Positions 16,831-25,362 of a stretch of DNA of 64,000 nucleotides are shown here, piece after piece. The DNA is taken from the NCBI GenBank assembly GCA_964639965.1, contig CAZXGI010000007.1:1-64000 (forward strand). Direction: 5' to 3'. Source of the DNA: TMED23 sp964639965. Lineage in GTDB: Bacteria > Pseudomonadota > Alphaproteobacteria > Rhodospirillales > UBA2165. Every line of letters begins with the position of its first letter. Position 1 is the first letter of the stretch. The translations under genes were made by a program, and so were the position numbers. The notes beneath the pieces are model-generated. The model was not told the origin of the DNA, made no database searches, and saw only the letters and a list, made by a program, of their open reading frames with translations.

Positions 16831-17490
16831 CTATTCCAACGACTGATCAGTTTTTTTACTATCTTTGGCTCTTTGTATTGCACCACGGTTGTGTGATATT
16901 GGTTTGTCACCATAAATGCGAGCTGATTCGTCTTGGTCAACTAGGCGTCCATCTGGCGAAAACATTGGATAGAAGCCGAGTGTACCAAACCAGGTATGAA
17001 ATCCAATGTTGAAACCTATGAATGCGCCAAGTTCAACAATTTCTTCAGTTGAGTAGTGCTGTTTCAGTTGGTCATAAAAAGCTTCGTTAATTTTGTTGGG
17101 TTCTGTATCCATCAAATCTGAAAATTTGAGTGCTATTTTTTCTGCTGCTGTAAACTTGTCTGATGTTTCATAATGCTCAATTCCTTCGTCAATTATCTCT
17201 TCAGTTAATCCTTGCTGCTTCGCCGAAGCAGAACGGACGTTACCTCAATAATTGCAGTCAGCGGTCCTTGATAGTTGGACTCGTATAATTTCTTTTATTT
17301 TATGATCAATTTTACCAGTATTAAATACAGTCCCCCAGGCAAAATACATTGCAGCTGAAAGTTCTGGGTTGTGTCCGAGCATAGCGTGAAATGCTGGGTC
17401 AGGAGCCCTATGGCGTAAACTTTTTTTAATAAATCCGCCAAGTTTGGTTTTCTTAAGCTCTTCAATATCGAGCATGGTGATATTAGGCAT
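16831..17490 (-). CDS. AhpD/carboxymuconolactone decarboxylase-family selenoprotein (CxxU), with in-frame TGA at 17245-17247
   Basis: Read straight through one TGA, this is a 219-residue AhpD-like helical protein. Conventional translation stops after 81 residues at TADCNY. The same frame continues GNVRSASAKQQGLTEEII and stays open for 137 more codons with normal family content (ELGAFIGFNIGFHTWFG) to a true stop at 16831. The TGA (codon 82) falls exactly where the second cysteine of CxxC (Cys79-xx-82) belongs, and a hairpin with bacterial SECIS geometry follows, so codon 82 is most likely selenocysteine. Sec-containing AhpD-like proteins are known from marine metagenomes. AAAGGT lies seven bases before the ATG. 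It lies between a cupin gene and a CxxC-less paralogue. The alternative, a nonsense mutation of a Cys codon, cannot be fully excluded. Confidence 0.82.
17210..17247 (-). promoter_or_regulatory. Probable bacterial SECIS element with its UGA codon
   Basis: Counting the U of UGA (17247) as base 1, bases 17-23 (CTGCTTC) pair perfectly with 27-33 (GAAGCAG) around a GGC loop at 24-26 (plus-strand 17215-17231). Below it TT/AA and CC/GG can pair with single-base bulges at 34 and 14. The E. coli fdhF SECIS has its loop at bases 22-25 starting with GG, so spacing and loop base agree. The hairpin is in coding sequence, as bacterial SECIS elements are. Confidence 0.72.
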
Positions 17491-17517
17491 CGTTTTACCT
17501 TTGCAAAAGATAGTTGA

Positions 17518-17976
17518 TCAACTCTGTTTCTCTGGAAAATTCTCAACCCAAATAGTATTGTGTTTAGCTGCGACGGCGGCCCCAGTTTTAAAGTCATCAC
17601 GTTCTTCGGGTGTCAGTGCGGTCATATCAGCAAACATAGCTTCCGTTGTTCCTGGACTATAGACCATTAAGACACGGACACCTTTGTCACCGGCAATCAT
17701 TTGATGCGGAACACCTGGCGGTATATGTATTAGGTCACCGGTTTTTCCTTTATGTTCCTCTTTGTCGAGCAAAAAAGTGGCGCTTCCTTCTAATATATAG
17801 AAGGTTTCATGACTAACGGTATGCATATGAGGACGAGATGCGAAGCCAGCTGGGCACCGTTCTTCACAAACCTCATAAGAGCCGTCAGTATCTTCTGCAG
17901 TTACCTTTACATACATATCGTTGGCACGTTCATATAGGTTGCCGCCATCTGAATCTAGTGTCTTCGCTTTAGCCAT
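17518..17976 (-). CDS. Cupin domain protein
   Basis: A small single-domain cupin (152 residues from the ATG at 17976; an upstream in-frame start at 18006 would add ten). The metal-binding motif 1 is RPHMHTVSHETFYILEG and motif 2 is PPGVPHQM, giving three His and one Glu as ligands. Cupins of this type act as dioxygenases, isomerases or sensors; no specific reaction can be assigned. GGGGAA precedes the ATG. It is the first gene of the unit cupin - CMD selenoprotein - CMD paralogue - MFS, and its 27-base distance to the next gene supports co-transcription. Confidence 0.83.
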   Translation of the reverse strand: MAKAKTLDSDGGNLYERANDMYVKVTAEDTDGSYEVCEERCPAGFASRPHMHTVSHETFYILEGSATFLLDKEEHKGKTGDLIHIPPGVPHQMIAGDKGVRVLMVYSPGTTEAMFADMTALTPEERDDFKTGAAVAAKHNTIWVENFPEKQS

Positions 17977-18157
17977 TTTAAATTCCCCAATATCTATATG
18001 AATCAAACTATTATTTTATCTAAACTCTTTTCGTTATAATTAAAACAATTAATATGCACAATTCTATTCAGATTAAAGGCAAGGTTTTTGTTCTATAAAG
18101 CCAATTAGTGGTTAATTATTTAATCGCTTGTGTGTTGCACATTTTGATGTAAATACC

Positions 18158-18197
18158 AAAAAAAGCCCGATTTATTTTAAAACCGGGCTTTTTTTTT
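18158..18197. terminator. Bidirectional rho-independent terminator
   Basis: A-rich/GCCCG stem pairing with CGGGC/T-rich, 14-base loop, with T-runs on both strands. It follows the stop codon of the minus-strand DRE-TIM gene by 11 bases and separates it from the cupin unit. Confidence 0.88.
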
Positions 18198-18208
18198 ACT
18201 ATTAATTT

Positions 18209-19435
18209 CTAATTTGCTAAGACATCCTTTGCCAGTGCTGAAAATTCGTCATCTTTCATCAGGCGTTTATGGACTAAGCCCCATTCTTTAACGGCCATTA
18301 GCACCTCCATAGCTTCCTCTTCAGAAGCCTGGATTTGAAACTTATCCAACCAATGTTTGCAGTTATCTATGCCGGAACCTTTACCCATAACAGCTTCTGG
18401 TTCTTCTTGGCCGACTAAACTAGGTCTAAATGGTACAACTTCGGTTTGATCTTCGTAGCCGCAGTTTAACAGCCAGGTTGCAATAATTCCAGATTCTACC
18501 TTAAACAGATTGTCGCCAACAATAGGACGGTTTGAAGCAATCTGAATATTAGAAATTTCAGCAACCATATCCGCAAGTTTTTTAAATTTCTCAGTCTTTA
18601 TTCCGATGTCGATATTATAAAGACATTTAAGTGCCATAACGGTTTCTTCCATTGGCACGTTCCCAGCCCGTTCGCCAACACCCAAAACAGTTGATTGGAT
18701 AACTTCTACACCTTCAGAAAGCGCCATAATTGTATTGGCAATACCCATACCAAAATCCATGTGAAAGTGAGCTTCCAAAGGGATGTTTGGGAAGCGGTTC
18801 TTCATCGTTCGCACAAAAAATTGCATTGCGTGTATTGAGGTAGCGCCCATAGTATCAACTAAAGCAAGCCCATCCATATGTCCTTCATTCCCGACGCGTT
18901 CAATTAAGTCACATACCCAAACAAGATCAGATCGGGTAAAATCGATTGGAAAAAAAACAACCTCAAGGCCCTGATCACGTGCAAAGGAAGTTGATTCAAT
19001 GGAAAGATCAATCGCGCGATCCAATTCCCAACGATAACCTTTTTCAATCAAATGGGGACTTGCTGGGACCTCCATAATTACGCCTTTAACGCCTGCATCT
19101 ATTGCGCGTTTAACGTCGTCGACCATACACCTAGCAAAAGAATAAACTTTTGGGCCGAAATCACGTTTGGCTAACTCTTGGACAACTTTCTGATCATCTT
19201 TGGAAACGACGGGCATACCGGCTTCTAGGCGCTGTACACCGATTTCTGCAAGCCCTTCAGCGATCCGGATTTTATCATCATAATTGTAGGCTAAGCCAGC
19301 TTGCTGTTCACCATCACGTAAGGTCACATCATGAATACGGATATTGTCTGAGAATTTCCAGTCTTTGGTGACTTCGGGATCAAAATTCCAGGGGCTGGTG
19401 AACCAGTTCTCTTGTTTCCATGGTGTATCAGTCAT
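18209..19435 (-). CDS. DRE-TIM metallolyase of the isopropylmalate/homocitrate/citramalate synthase family
   Basis: A 408-residue aldol-condensing or lyase enzyme. The N-terminal DVTLRDGEQQAG is the DRE-TIM signature; the metal-site block reads HFHMDFGMGIAN, and GVGERAGNVPMEE is the usual C-terminal core motif. The standard H-x-H-N-D block has Met instead of Asn here, which could alter substrate. The C-terminal 100 residues are short, with no full LeuA regulatory domain, so it is more like homocitrate synthase or an HMG-CoA-lyase-like enzyme. A terminator follows. An SDR gene lies 234 bases upstream on the same strand. Confidence 0.85.
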   Translation of the reverse strand: MTDTPWKQENWFTSPWNFDPEVTKDWKFSDNIRIHDVTLRDGEQQAGLAYNYDDKIRIAEGLAEIGVQRLEAGMPVVSKDDQKVVQELAKRDFGPKVYSFARCMVDDVKRAIDAGVKGVIMEVPASPHLIEKGYRWELDRAIDLSIESTSFARDQGLEVVFFPIDFTRSDLVWVCDLIERVGNEGHMDGLALVDTMGATSIHAMQFFVRTMKNRFPNIPLEAHFHMDFGMGIANTIMALSEGVEVIQSTVLGVGERAGNVPMEETVMALKCLYNIDIGIKTEKFKKLADMVAEISNIQIASNRPIVGDNLFKVESGIIATWLLNCGYEDQTEVVPFRPSLVGQEEPEAVMGKGSGIDNCKHWLDKFQIQASEEEAMEVLMAVKEWGLVHKRLMKDDEFSALAKDVLAN

Positions 19436-19669
19436 AAATATTTTCTCCTAAGTTTGCCTCTGAAGACTTTTCCAGATGTATTGGGAAAAGTTATCAGAAT
19501 GTGTTTAGCAATGGCTATTAGTTGCTCTTTTATACTGTTTATTGCAAGACTTGGTCTTTAATGGCCGCGAGATTAAGCAACGTTTTTCCAACTGTCAAAC
19601 CTTCGTGATTGCGGAGTTAAATTTGTTAATATTGACGGTTAAGGTGGTTAATATTTAGTTCTGTTGGAA
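19436..19669. other. Intergenic, no gene seen
   Basis: 234 bases between the SDR gene (ends at 19670) and the DRE-TIM gene (starts at 19435), both minus strand. No recognisable RNA, terminator or convincing promoter seen. Confidence 0.4.
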
Positions 19670-20419
19670 TTATATTGCGGTAAACCCTCCGTCTATAAGG
19701 AGGTCCGATCCTGTCATAAAGGAAGATTCGTCGCTTGCGAGGAATACTGCACCCGGCGATATTTCTTCAGGTCTCCCAAGACGTTCAAAAAGGGTAAAAT
19801 TATTCTCACGAGCATGGCTAACGCTATCAAAGTTACTAACGTAGCGTTCTGTTTCAATCGGACCCGGCGAAAGTGCATTACATCGTATCCCCTGTTTAGC
19901 ATGGTCAAGTGCTATAGCTCGGGCCATATTGATCAAGCCACCCTTGGCTCCGCAGTACCAAGGCCGTCCCGGTCTTGCAACTCGCCCTAATTGTGATGCA
20001 ACTAATATAATACTCCCGCCACCATCTCTTTCCATTTCGGGAATTGCGTACTTGCAAAATAAAAAAGAACTATTGAAATTAACATCCATTAACCGGCGCC
20101 AATCATCTGCTTTGATTTCTGTAAGAGGTACATATTGAATATCCATGATAGCATTGCTAACGAGAACATTTAATCCGCCGAATGATTTTACGGCCAAGTC
20201 GACGGCTGCTTCAGCCGATTTCTCTTCAGAAACATCTGCTATCATTGCTATAGCGTTGCCACCTATATTCGTAATTTGTTTGACGGTTTCATTGGCTGTT
20301 TCCTCGTTAATATCCAAACAAATTATTGCGGCTCCTTCTTTGGCAAAGTCGAGGCAGATCGCACGGCCAATACCACCCCCAGCACCAGTTACGATTGCTT
20401 TTTTATTTTTTAGACGCAT
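19670..20419 (-). CDS. SDR family oxidoreductase
   Basis: Classical short-chain dehydrogenase of 249 residues. The cofactor motif is VTGAGGGIGRAI; the active site is IILVASQLG (Ser) and WYCGAKGGL (Tyr-x3-Lys); PGPIET and the C-terminal GSDLLIDGGF complete the family pattern. The NAG block is replaced by VSNAIMD, an atypical version. It likely oxidises or reduces a hydroxy or oxo group in the same pathway as the DRE-TIM enzyme downstream. Substrate unknown. Confidence 0.9.
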   Translation of the reverse strand: MRLKNKKAIVTGAGGGIGRAICLDFAKEGAAIICLDINEETANETVKQITNIGGNAIAMIADVSEEKSAEAAVDLAVKSFGGLNVLVSNAIMDIQYVPLTEIKADDWRRLMDVNFNSSFLFCKYAIPEMERDGGGSIILVASQLGRVARPGRPWYCGAKGGLINMARAIALDHAKQGIRCNALSPGPIETERYVSNFDSVSHARENNFTLFERLGRPEEISPGAVFLASDESSFMTGSDLLIDGGFTAI

Positions 20420-20791
20420 ATCCAGGTTCCTCCTATGATGTAATCTGTTTTTTTTAGTTTTATACCTATTCGCGCGTCTTTAAAAATAATAATTCTATGA
20501 ATCAATATTTGATAATTTTGAACACGATATTAGAAAATCTGCCACACTAGGTCGTTGTTTTAGGTTGGTAACATGTAAAGCATTATGTACGTCTGGATCA
20601 AGGTTGAATTTCGCAAATCATTGACTTTTGGCCGATTTTCACTACATTGCCTGTTCATTTTACATTTACCCTCCGTTATTTTCTATAAAATACACGGAAA
20701 AGCTTGATTTTTTGGTAAATGTGAACGTTAATAGCTGAGTGCGCTCAAGATTTGAGGGCATGTTTTTATAAGAAAGTTTGAGGAAATTATT
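20420..20791. other. Intergenic: divergent region with long leader of the cold-shock gene
   Basis: 372 bases between the SDR start (minus) and the cold-shock gene (plus). No coding signal found. Cold-shock genes usually have long untranslated leaders, so most of the right half is probably a leader; AGTTTGAGGAAATT upstream of the ATG at 20792 contains the ribosome site. Confidence 0.4.
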
Positions 20792-21001
20792 ATGGCTACA
20801 GGTACTGTTAAATGGTTTAACCCAGCCAAGGGTTATGGATTCATCGAGCCAGAGGATGGCGGCGCGGATGCTTTCGTGCATATCTCTGCAGTTGAGGCGG
20901 CTGGATTGAGCACGCTTAATGACGGGCAAAAAGTTTCATACGAGCTTAAGCCAGGTCAGAATGGAAAGTCTTCCGCTGAAGATATTTCCATCGTCGAGTA
21001 A
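20792..21001 (+). CDS. Cold-shock protein (CspA family)
   Basis: A 69-residue OB-fold RNA chaperone. GTVKWFNPAKGYGFIEP carries RNP-1 (KGYGFI) and DAFVHISAV carries RNP-2. TTTGAGGAAA before the ATG is a good ribosome site. A terminator-like hairpin follows eight bases after the stop. A second copy is at 48617 (about two-thirds identical by eye). Confidence 0.96.
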   Translation: MATGTVKWFNPAKGYGFIEPEDGGADAFVHISAVEAAGLSTLNDGQKVSYELKPGQNGKSSAEDISIVE

Positions 21002-21008
21002 TTATAAT

Positions 21009-21044
21009 AGGTACTGTTCCTGAAATTTAAGGGCTGTACCTTTT
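21009..21044 (+). terminator. Probable terminator after the cold-shock gene
   Basis: AGGTAC pairs with GTACCT, with an inner TCC/GGG pairing across small bulges, followed by TTTT. Located eight bases after the cold-shock stop codon. Confidence 0.55.
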
Positions 21045-21130
21045 CCATTAACGCAAACTTGAGTATGGGAACGGCCTTGCGGTCGGCCTCATGCCTTGTT
21101 GCGCAATATATCTCGTTTTGGGGAGGGGTC

Positions 21131-21361
21131 ATGGCGCGAAAGAAAAGTAAAAGCAAAGGCCCAGCGTTTATGATGTTTAATGTGGATTACGAAGATGGTT
21201 CTGTGACGTCGAATCGCAGGGTTTCTAACGAGCTACTTGACCAATCGTTTGGAGCAAAATTGGAAGATTTGGCTCTTAAAGCAATTTTAGATCAAGATAA
21301 CGATATAGCACAACGTTCCGGCCAGCGGCGTTCGAAAATTAAAAAAATTACACGCGCTTGA
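21131..21361 (+). CDS. Small conserved hypothetical protein
   Basis: A 76-residue basic protein starting MARKKSKSKGPAFMMFNVDYEDGS and ending RRSKIKKITRA. I chose the ATG at 21131 because GGGGAGGGG lies a few bases before it; an in-frame earlier ATG at 21059 has no such site and adds a non-conserved-looking tail. It resembles the small proteins often found next to cold-shock genes in alphaproteobacteria, but no function is known. No membrane segment; rich in Lys/Arg at both ends, so nucleic-acid binding is possible. Confidence 0.72.
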   Translation: MARKKSKSKGPAFMMFNVDYEDGSVTSNRRVSNELLDQSFGAKLEDLALKAILDQDNDIAQRSGQRRSKIKKITRA

Positions 21362-21830
21362 ATTTTTCTGATTTCGTTTTCTTGTTACTTACTAATTCTC
21401 GGTTGAAGCTTTATTTGTGTAGTTAGTTTCAGACATTGCTTATGCTTGATCAATCATAGTGTTGGTTGGACAGGTTCACTTATCAAAAAATTACCGTAAA
21501 TAACGAAATTTAGAGAGGTCAATATTATAGAAATTGATCATGAGCCAAATCACTTGTTGTGGGTTAAATCGTTAAATTAAATTTGCGCGCAAAAAGGGCT
21601 CGGTTGAGTTGATAACTATCGCTTGGGCTCTATTTGACTGTAGCTGTGGATTGTAATGTGTTGGTTCATACAATGAATTGTTCAGCTATATTGTATTGCT
21701 TAACTGATATTTTAGATATAATTTATTTTCATATACAATAGTCTAAAAAATTTAAAAAACCATTGAAATAATTGAATTTTTATTTATAATTCATATAAAT
21801 AATGCTAAAACAGATATTTCAGGTATATAA
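21362..21830. other. Intergenic, 469 bases, AT-rich; candidate operator dyad
   Basis: No coding signal. Very AT-rich in the last 150 bases before the GntR gene. At 21670-21681 there is a perfect dyad ACAAT-GA-ATTGT, with further TACAAT-like half sites near 21690 and 21733, which could be operator sequence for the adjacent regulator. No terminator seen after the 21131-21361 gene. Confidence 0.35.
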
Positions 21831-22526
21831 ATGTTAAGTTATTCAAATAATATAGGAATGTATACTAAAATAGAAAATGGTTCAGTTCTTATACGCGACG
21901 GTGTTTATGAAAATATTCGTGCCGATATTCTGGCCTGTGTTTTAATGCCAGGCTCCCGTATTTTTGAGAATGATATGGCTAAGCGCTACAATGTAAGCAA
22001 ATCGCCAGTTAGAGATGCGCTATTGCGATTGCAAGAACAGGGGTTGATTGAGGTACTCCCGCGCAAAGGTTATCTTATAAGACCCATCTCTATAGCCGAT
22101 GCACACGATTTGTATGAAATGCGCATACTGCTTGAAAAATCTAGTATACGTCGCGCTTGTGAAGAGGCTTCTGATGAAGACCTGGCATCGTTGGATGAGT
22201 TTCGTTCCGCTGATAATGGCGATTTAGTTCATTGGGTATCGTATAATCGAAATTTTCATCGCCGGATCACAGAACTTTCAGGTAACACGCGAATGTCAAG
22301 AATTACGGCTGAAGTCATAGATCAGTTCGACCGTCTGACTTTTGTTGGCGTTTCGAATGCCGCAAGTGCGGTGAACTCGGAAAATTTTGTTGAAGAGCAT
22401 GGTAAAATAATTGATGCGCTCCAGGCTAGAGATCGTTCACAAGTTACAAGTTTGATTACGAAACATATCACGAAATCGAAAAAAAGGCTTTTTTCTGTGT
22501 TAAGTACTCAACCAATTATTAAATGA
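21831..22526 (+). CDS. GntR family transcriptional regulator, FCD (FadR-like) subfamily
   Basis: Residues 20-90 form a winged helix: ENIRADILACVLMPGSRIFENDMAKRYNVSKSPVRDAL is the typical GntR DNA-binding region (with RLQEQGLIEVLPRKGYLIRPIS as the wing). The C-terminal FCD effector domain starts near DLYEMRILLEKSSIRRACE. FCD regulators usually bind an organic acid or related ligand. It starts the co-oriented molybdenum hydroxylase operon 48 bases downstream and probably controls it. A second ATG at 21858 is possible. Confidence 0.9.
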   Translation: MLSYSNNIGMYTKIENGSVLIRDGVYENIRADILACVLMPGSRIFENDMAKRYNVSKSPVRDALLRLQEQGLIEVLPRKGYLIRPISIADAHDLYEMRILLEKSSIRRACEEASDEDLASLDEFRSADNGDLVHWVSYNRNFHRRITELSGNTRMSRITAEVIDQFDRLTFVGVSNAASAVNSENFVEEHGKIIDALQARDRSQVTSLITKHITKSKKRLFSVLSTQPIIK

Positions 22527-22574
22527 TACAATAGAGGTTAAACAGGTTTACTGCTATTATTTGGAAGGTGTTAT

Positions 22575-23444
22575 TTGAAACCGTTTGATTTTATCCAACC
22601 AAAAACAACTGGCTCAGCTGTTTCGGCGCTTGCTGAACACAGTCCTGATGTACGTATTTTAAACGGAGGCACTGATTATCTTGTTGAGTTAAAGCATGCC
22701 GCAAAATCTCCAGGCGTTGTTGTCGACATTTCAAGATTACAAGATTTAAAAGGTATTGGAATTACAAATGAGGGCTTACGTATCGGCGCGGGCGTAACTC
22801 ATACGGAAATTATGGTTGATCCACTTATAAAGGAACATGCACCCGCGATGATTGATGCTGCTCATACGGTAGGAGCTGTGCAAACCCGCAACCTTGGCAC
22901 TCTTGGGGGTAACCTTGTAACTTGTGTTCCCTCAATGGATAGTGGCCCAACATTATTAGCTTTGGATGCCAAGGTGACCATATTGGGTTCCAAAGGCTCC
23001 CGTCAATCCGATCTTAAAGAATTTTTTGTTGCTCCGCGAAAGACATCGTTAGAGCCGGATGAGTTGTTGCTTGAAATTATTGTTCCTAAAATCAATCTCG
23101 GTAAACCCGCTAGTTTTATTAAATTCGGGTTGAGAAAGGGTCAGGCCCTGGCCTTGGTAAATACCGCTTCAGCGCTTTGGATCGAGGAAAATAAATTTAA
23201 AGATGTTCGTATCGCTTTGGGAGCTGTTGCACCTGTGGTCATTCGAGCCTTCAAAGCAGAGGCACTTCTCGAAGGTGAGCCGGTTTCCGAAGAACTAATT
23301 CAAGAAGCCGCTGAAATAGCCGTTGGCGAGGCTAAACCGATCGATGATTTTAGAGCTTCGAAAGATTATCGTAATGATTTAATTGAAGTTGGGGTCCGAC
23401 GTACGCTGCAAGCAGCTTTGGCTAATTCTAATATTAAAAGTTAA
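22575..23444 (+). CDS. Molybdenum hydroxylase, FAD-binding subunit
   Basis: Medium FAD subunit of a xanthine-dehydrogenase/CO-dehydrogenase-family hydroxylase (289 residues). Flavin-binding motifs are LNGGTDYLV and TLGGNLVTCVPSMDSGPTLLAL. Translation starts at a TTG with GGAAGG nearby. Electrons from the Mo site pass via the two [2Fe-2S] clusters of the next subunit to this FAD. It heads the F-S-L-M subunit order. Confidence 0.92.
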   Translation: MKPFDFIQPKTTGSAVSALAEHSPDVRILNGGTDYLVELKHAAKSPGVVVDISRLQDLKGIGITNEGLRIGAGVTHTEIMVDPLIKEHAPAMIDAAHTVGAVQTRNLGTLGGNLVTCVPSMDSGPTLLALDAKVTILGSKGSRQSDLKEFFVAPRKTSLEPDELLLEIIVPKINLGKPASFIKFGLRKGQALALVNTASALWIEENKFKDVRIALGAVAPVVIRAFKAEALLEGEPVSEELIQEAAEIAVGEAKPIDDFRASKDYRNDLIEVGVRRTLQAALANSNIKS

Positions 23445-23454
23445 AGAGGAAAAA

Positions 23455-23955
23455 ATGACCGATGTAACACTCACGGTAAATGGTGAAGTTAAAACGGCTT
23501 CGGTTCCGCCAGAAACCACACTTCTTAAATTGCTGAGGGAAGACCTAAACTATACTGGAGCCAAGCTTGGCTGTGATGTTGGTGATTGTGGTGCCTGTAC
23601 AGTTTTGGTTGATGGATTAGCAGTGAATGCCTGTTTGATGTTGGCAGGGCAGGCTGAAGGTAAGGAAATATTGACGATTGAAGGGCTTTCTACTCAAGAG
23701 AAATATCACCCAATTCAAAAGGCGTTTGAAGATGTTGCTGCGTTGCAATGTGGTTTCTGCGGGCCAGGAATGATTATGGCAACTAAGGCTTTAATAGACC
23801 AAGATCAGGATTTAACCAGGCAAGAGATCAAGGATGCATTATCAGGTAATCTTTGCAGGTGTACAGGTTATATCAAGATCATAGAAGGTGTGATTGATGC
23901 TTATCAAGAAATTATGGGTAAAAAGTTACCTGAAACTAAGCCACGAATAGCATAA
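23455..23955 (+). CDS. Molybdenum hydroxylase, [2Fe-2S] subunit
   Basis: Small iron-sulfur subunit, 166 residues. The plant-ferredoxin-type cluster cysteines are in GCDVGDCGACTVLVDG and NACL; the second cluster is in CGFCGPGM and LCRCTGYIKI. The frame extends upstream to 23383, but AGAGGA precedes the ATG at 23455 and MTDVTLTVNGE is the expected N-terminus. It follows the FAD subunit by ten bases and precedes the first Mo subunit by 12. Confidence 0.94.
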   Translation: MTDVTLTVNGEVKTASVPPETTLLKLLREDLNYTGAKLGCDVGDCGACTVLVDGLAVNACLMLAGQAEGKEILTIEGLSTQEKYHPIQKAFEDVAALQCGFCGPGMIMATKALIDQDQDLTRQEIKDALSGNLCRCTGYIKIIEGVIDAYQEIMGKKLPETKPRIA

Positions 23956-23967
23956 TGGTGAAAAAAA

Positions 23968-25362
23968 ATGGTAGATCACGTAAAACTAGCAGAAAAATCC
24001 AAAATCCAAGAAAAACTTAGAAGAATTGACGACAACCTCCGGTTGCCTTCAATTCCTGAGAGGAGAGTTTTCCCAAAAGAAATCGATATAGCTGCGGCTC
24101 GTATGCAAACACCTGCCATAGGACAGAGGGCTACTCGACCAGATGGTCGGCTGCATGGTCTGGGCCAGACAAAATATATTGATGATATGTTTTTTCCCGG
24201 AATGATACATGCAAAGATCAAGCGTGCCGGTATTGCTCATGCAAAAATTAAAGACATCGATGTTTCTGAGGCTGAAAAAATGCCAGGTGTTATGGCAACT
24301 TTGGTTGGCTCTGAAATCCCCGTTAATAGTTTTGGCCCTTCTCTCCAAGATCAACCTTTACTTGCTAATGACGTGGTGCGACATGCAGGAGATGGTGTTG
24401 CTGCCGTTGCGGCAGTGACTGAGCAACAAGCTCTAGAAGCACTTGAAAGAATCAACATTGAATATGAAGAGCTTCCAAATGTATTTGATCCCGTGGAGGC
24501 GATGAGAGATGACGCCTATAAGATACATAATAATGAAAGTAATATTTATGCTTCAAAAACAATTATGAAGGGGGATATTGAAAAAGGTTTTGCTGAATCC
24601 GATTTTGTTTTTGAAAAAACTTATTCGACACAGATGGTTGAGCATGTTCCGATGGAGCCACATGCTTCAATTGGTGAATGGGATGCAAATGGAAGAGTAA
24701 CCATACACTCAAGTCTAGGTCGTATTACTCTTGGTCGAGCGGATATTTCTCGGACCCTTGATTTGCCGATTAACCGGATCCGTATTATTGCGACAGTTGT
24801 GGGCGGTAATTTTGGCGGCAAGAATGAGATAACCACAGAGCCGATTGTTGCTTTGCTATCAAAAAAGACCGGTCGTCCAGTTAAATGTGTTTTTACTCGA
24901 GAAGATGAATTTATTTCATCAACAACTCGGCATCCATTTGTTATGGAATATAAAACCGGCATGTCCAAAGATGGTAAAATTTTGGCTCGGAAAGTGCGCT
25001 TGATATGCGACGGCGGAGCCTATTGTTCTTGGTCTGAGACGACTTTAGGTAAAGCATGCATTTTATCTGCTGGCCCCTACAATATTGAAAACTTGCATGT
25101 AGATGCTTATGCCGTATATACGACAAAAACCATGACCGGTGCCATGCGTGGTTTTGGTGCTCCACAGGTGTGTTTTGCTTATGAATCCCACATGGATGAT
25201 ATGGCGTCAGAACTCGGAATTGAGCCGTTAGAAATTCGTTACAGGAATGCTTTTAATGAAGGATCCGCGAGTCCGACGGGACAAGTATTAGAAGCTGTTG
25301 TAGTGAGAGATTCTTTAGAAATGGCAACCGAAAGATTTGGCTGGAAGGAGTGGCGAAAATGA
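23968..25362 (+). CDS. Molybdenum hydroxylase, molybdopterin-binding subunit, N-terminal half (NdhL-like)
   Basis: 464 residues equal to the first part of a xanthine dehydrogenase/CoxL large subunit: AIGQRATRPDGRLHGLGQTKYIDD at the start of the hammerhead domain, GGNFGGKNEITTEP, and GAMRGFGAPQ with the active-site arginine. It ends at a TGA that overlaps the ATG of the next gene (ATGA). The large subunit is thus made of two polypeptides, as in nicotinate dehydrogenase of Eubacterium barkeri (subunits of about 50 and 37 kDa). Substrate could be an N-heterocycle or aldehyde; not determined. Confidence 0.88.
   Translation: MVDHVKLAEKSKIQEKLRRIDDNLRLPSIPERRVFPKEIDIAAARMQTPAIGQRATRPDGRLHGLGQTKYIDDMFFPGMIHAKIKRAGIAHAKIKDIDVSEAEKMPGVMATLVGSEIPVNSFGPSLQDQPLLANDVVRHAGDGVAAVAAVTEQQALEALERINIEYEELPNVFDPVEAMRDDAYKIHNNESNIYASKTIMKGDIEKGFAESDFVFEKTYSTQMVEHVPMEPHASIGEWDANGRVTIHSSLGRITLGRADISRTLDLPINRIRIIATVVGGNFGGKNEITTEPIVALLSKKTGRPVKCVFTREDEFISSTTRHPFVMEYKTGMSKDGKILARKVRLICDGGAYCSWSETTLGKACILSAGPYNIENLHVDAYAVYTTKTMTGAMRGFGAPQVCFAYESHMDDMASELGIEPLEIRYRNAFNEGSASPTGQVLEAVVVRDSLEMATERFGWKEWRK

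Noticed and set aside
16831..17490. Ordinary pseudogene with a nonsense mutation
   Set aside because: The single stop is TGA, sits exactly at the redox Cys position and is followed by a SECIS-like hairpin; the rest of the frame is intact. Selenocysteine explains all three points.
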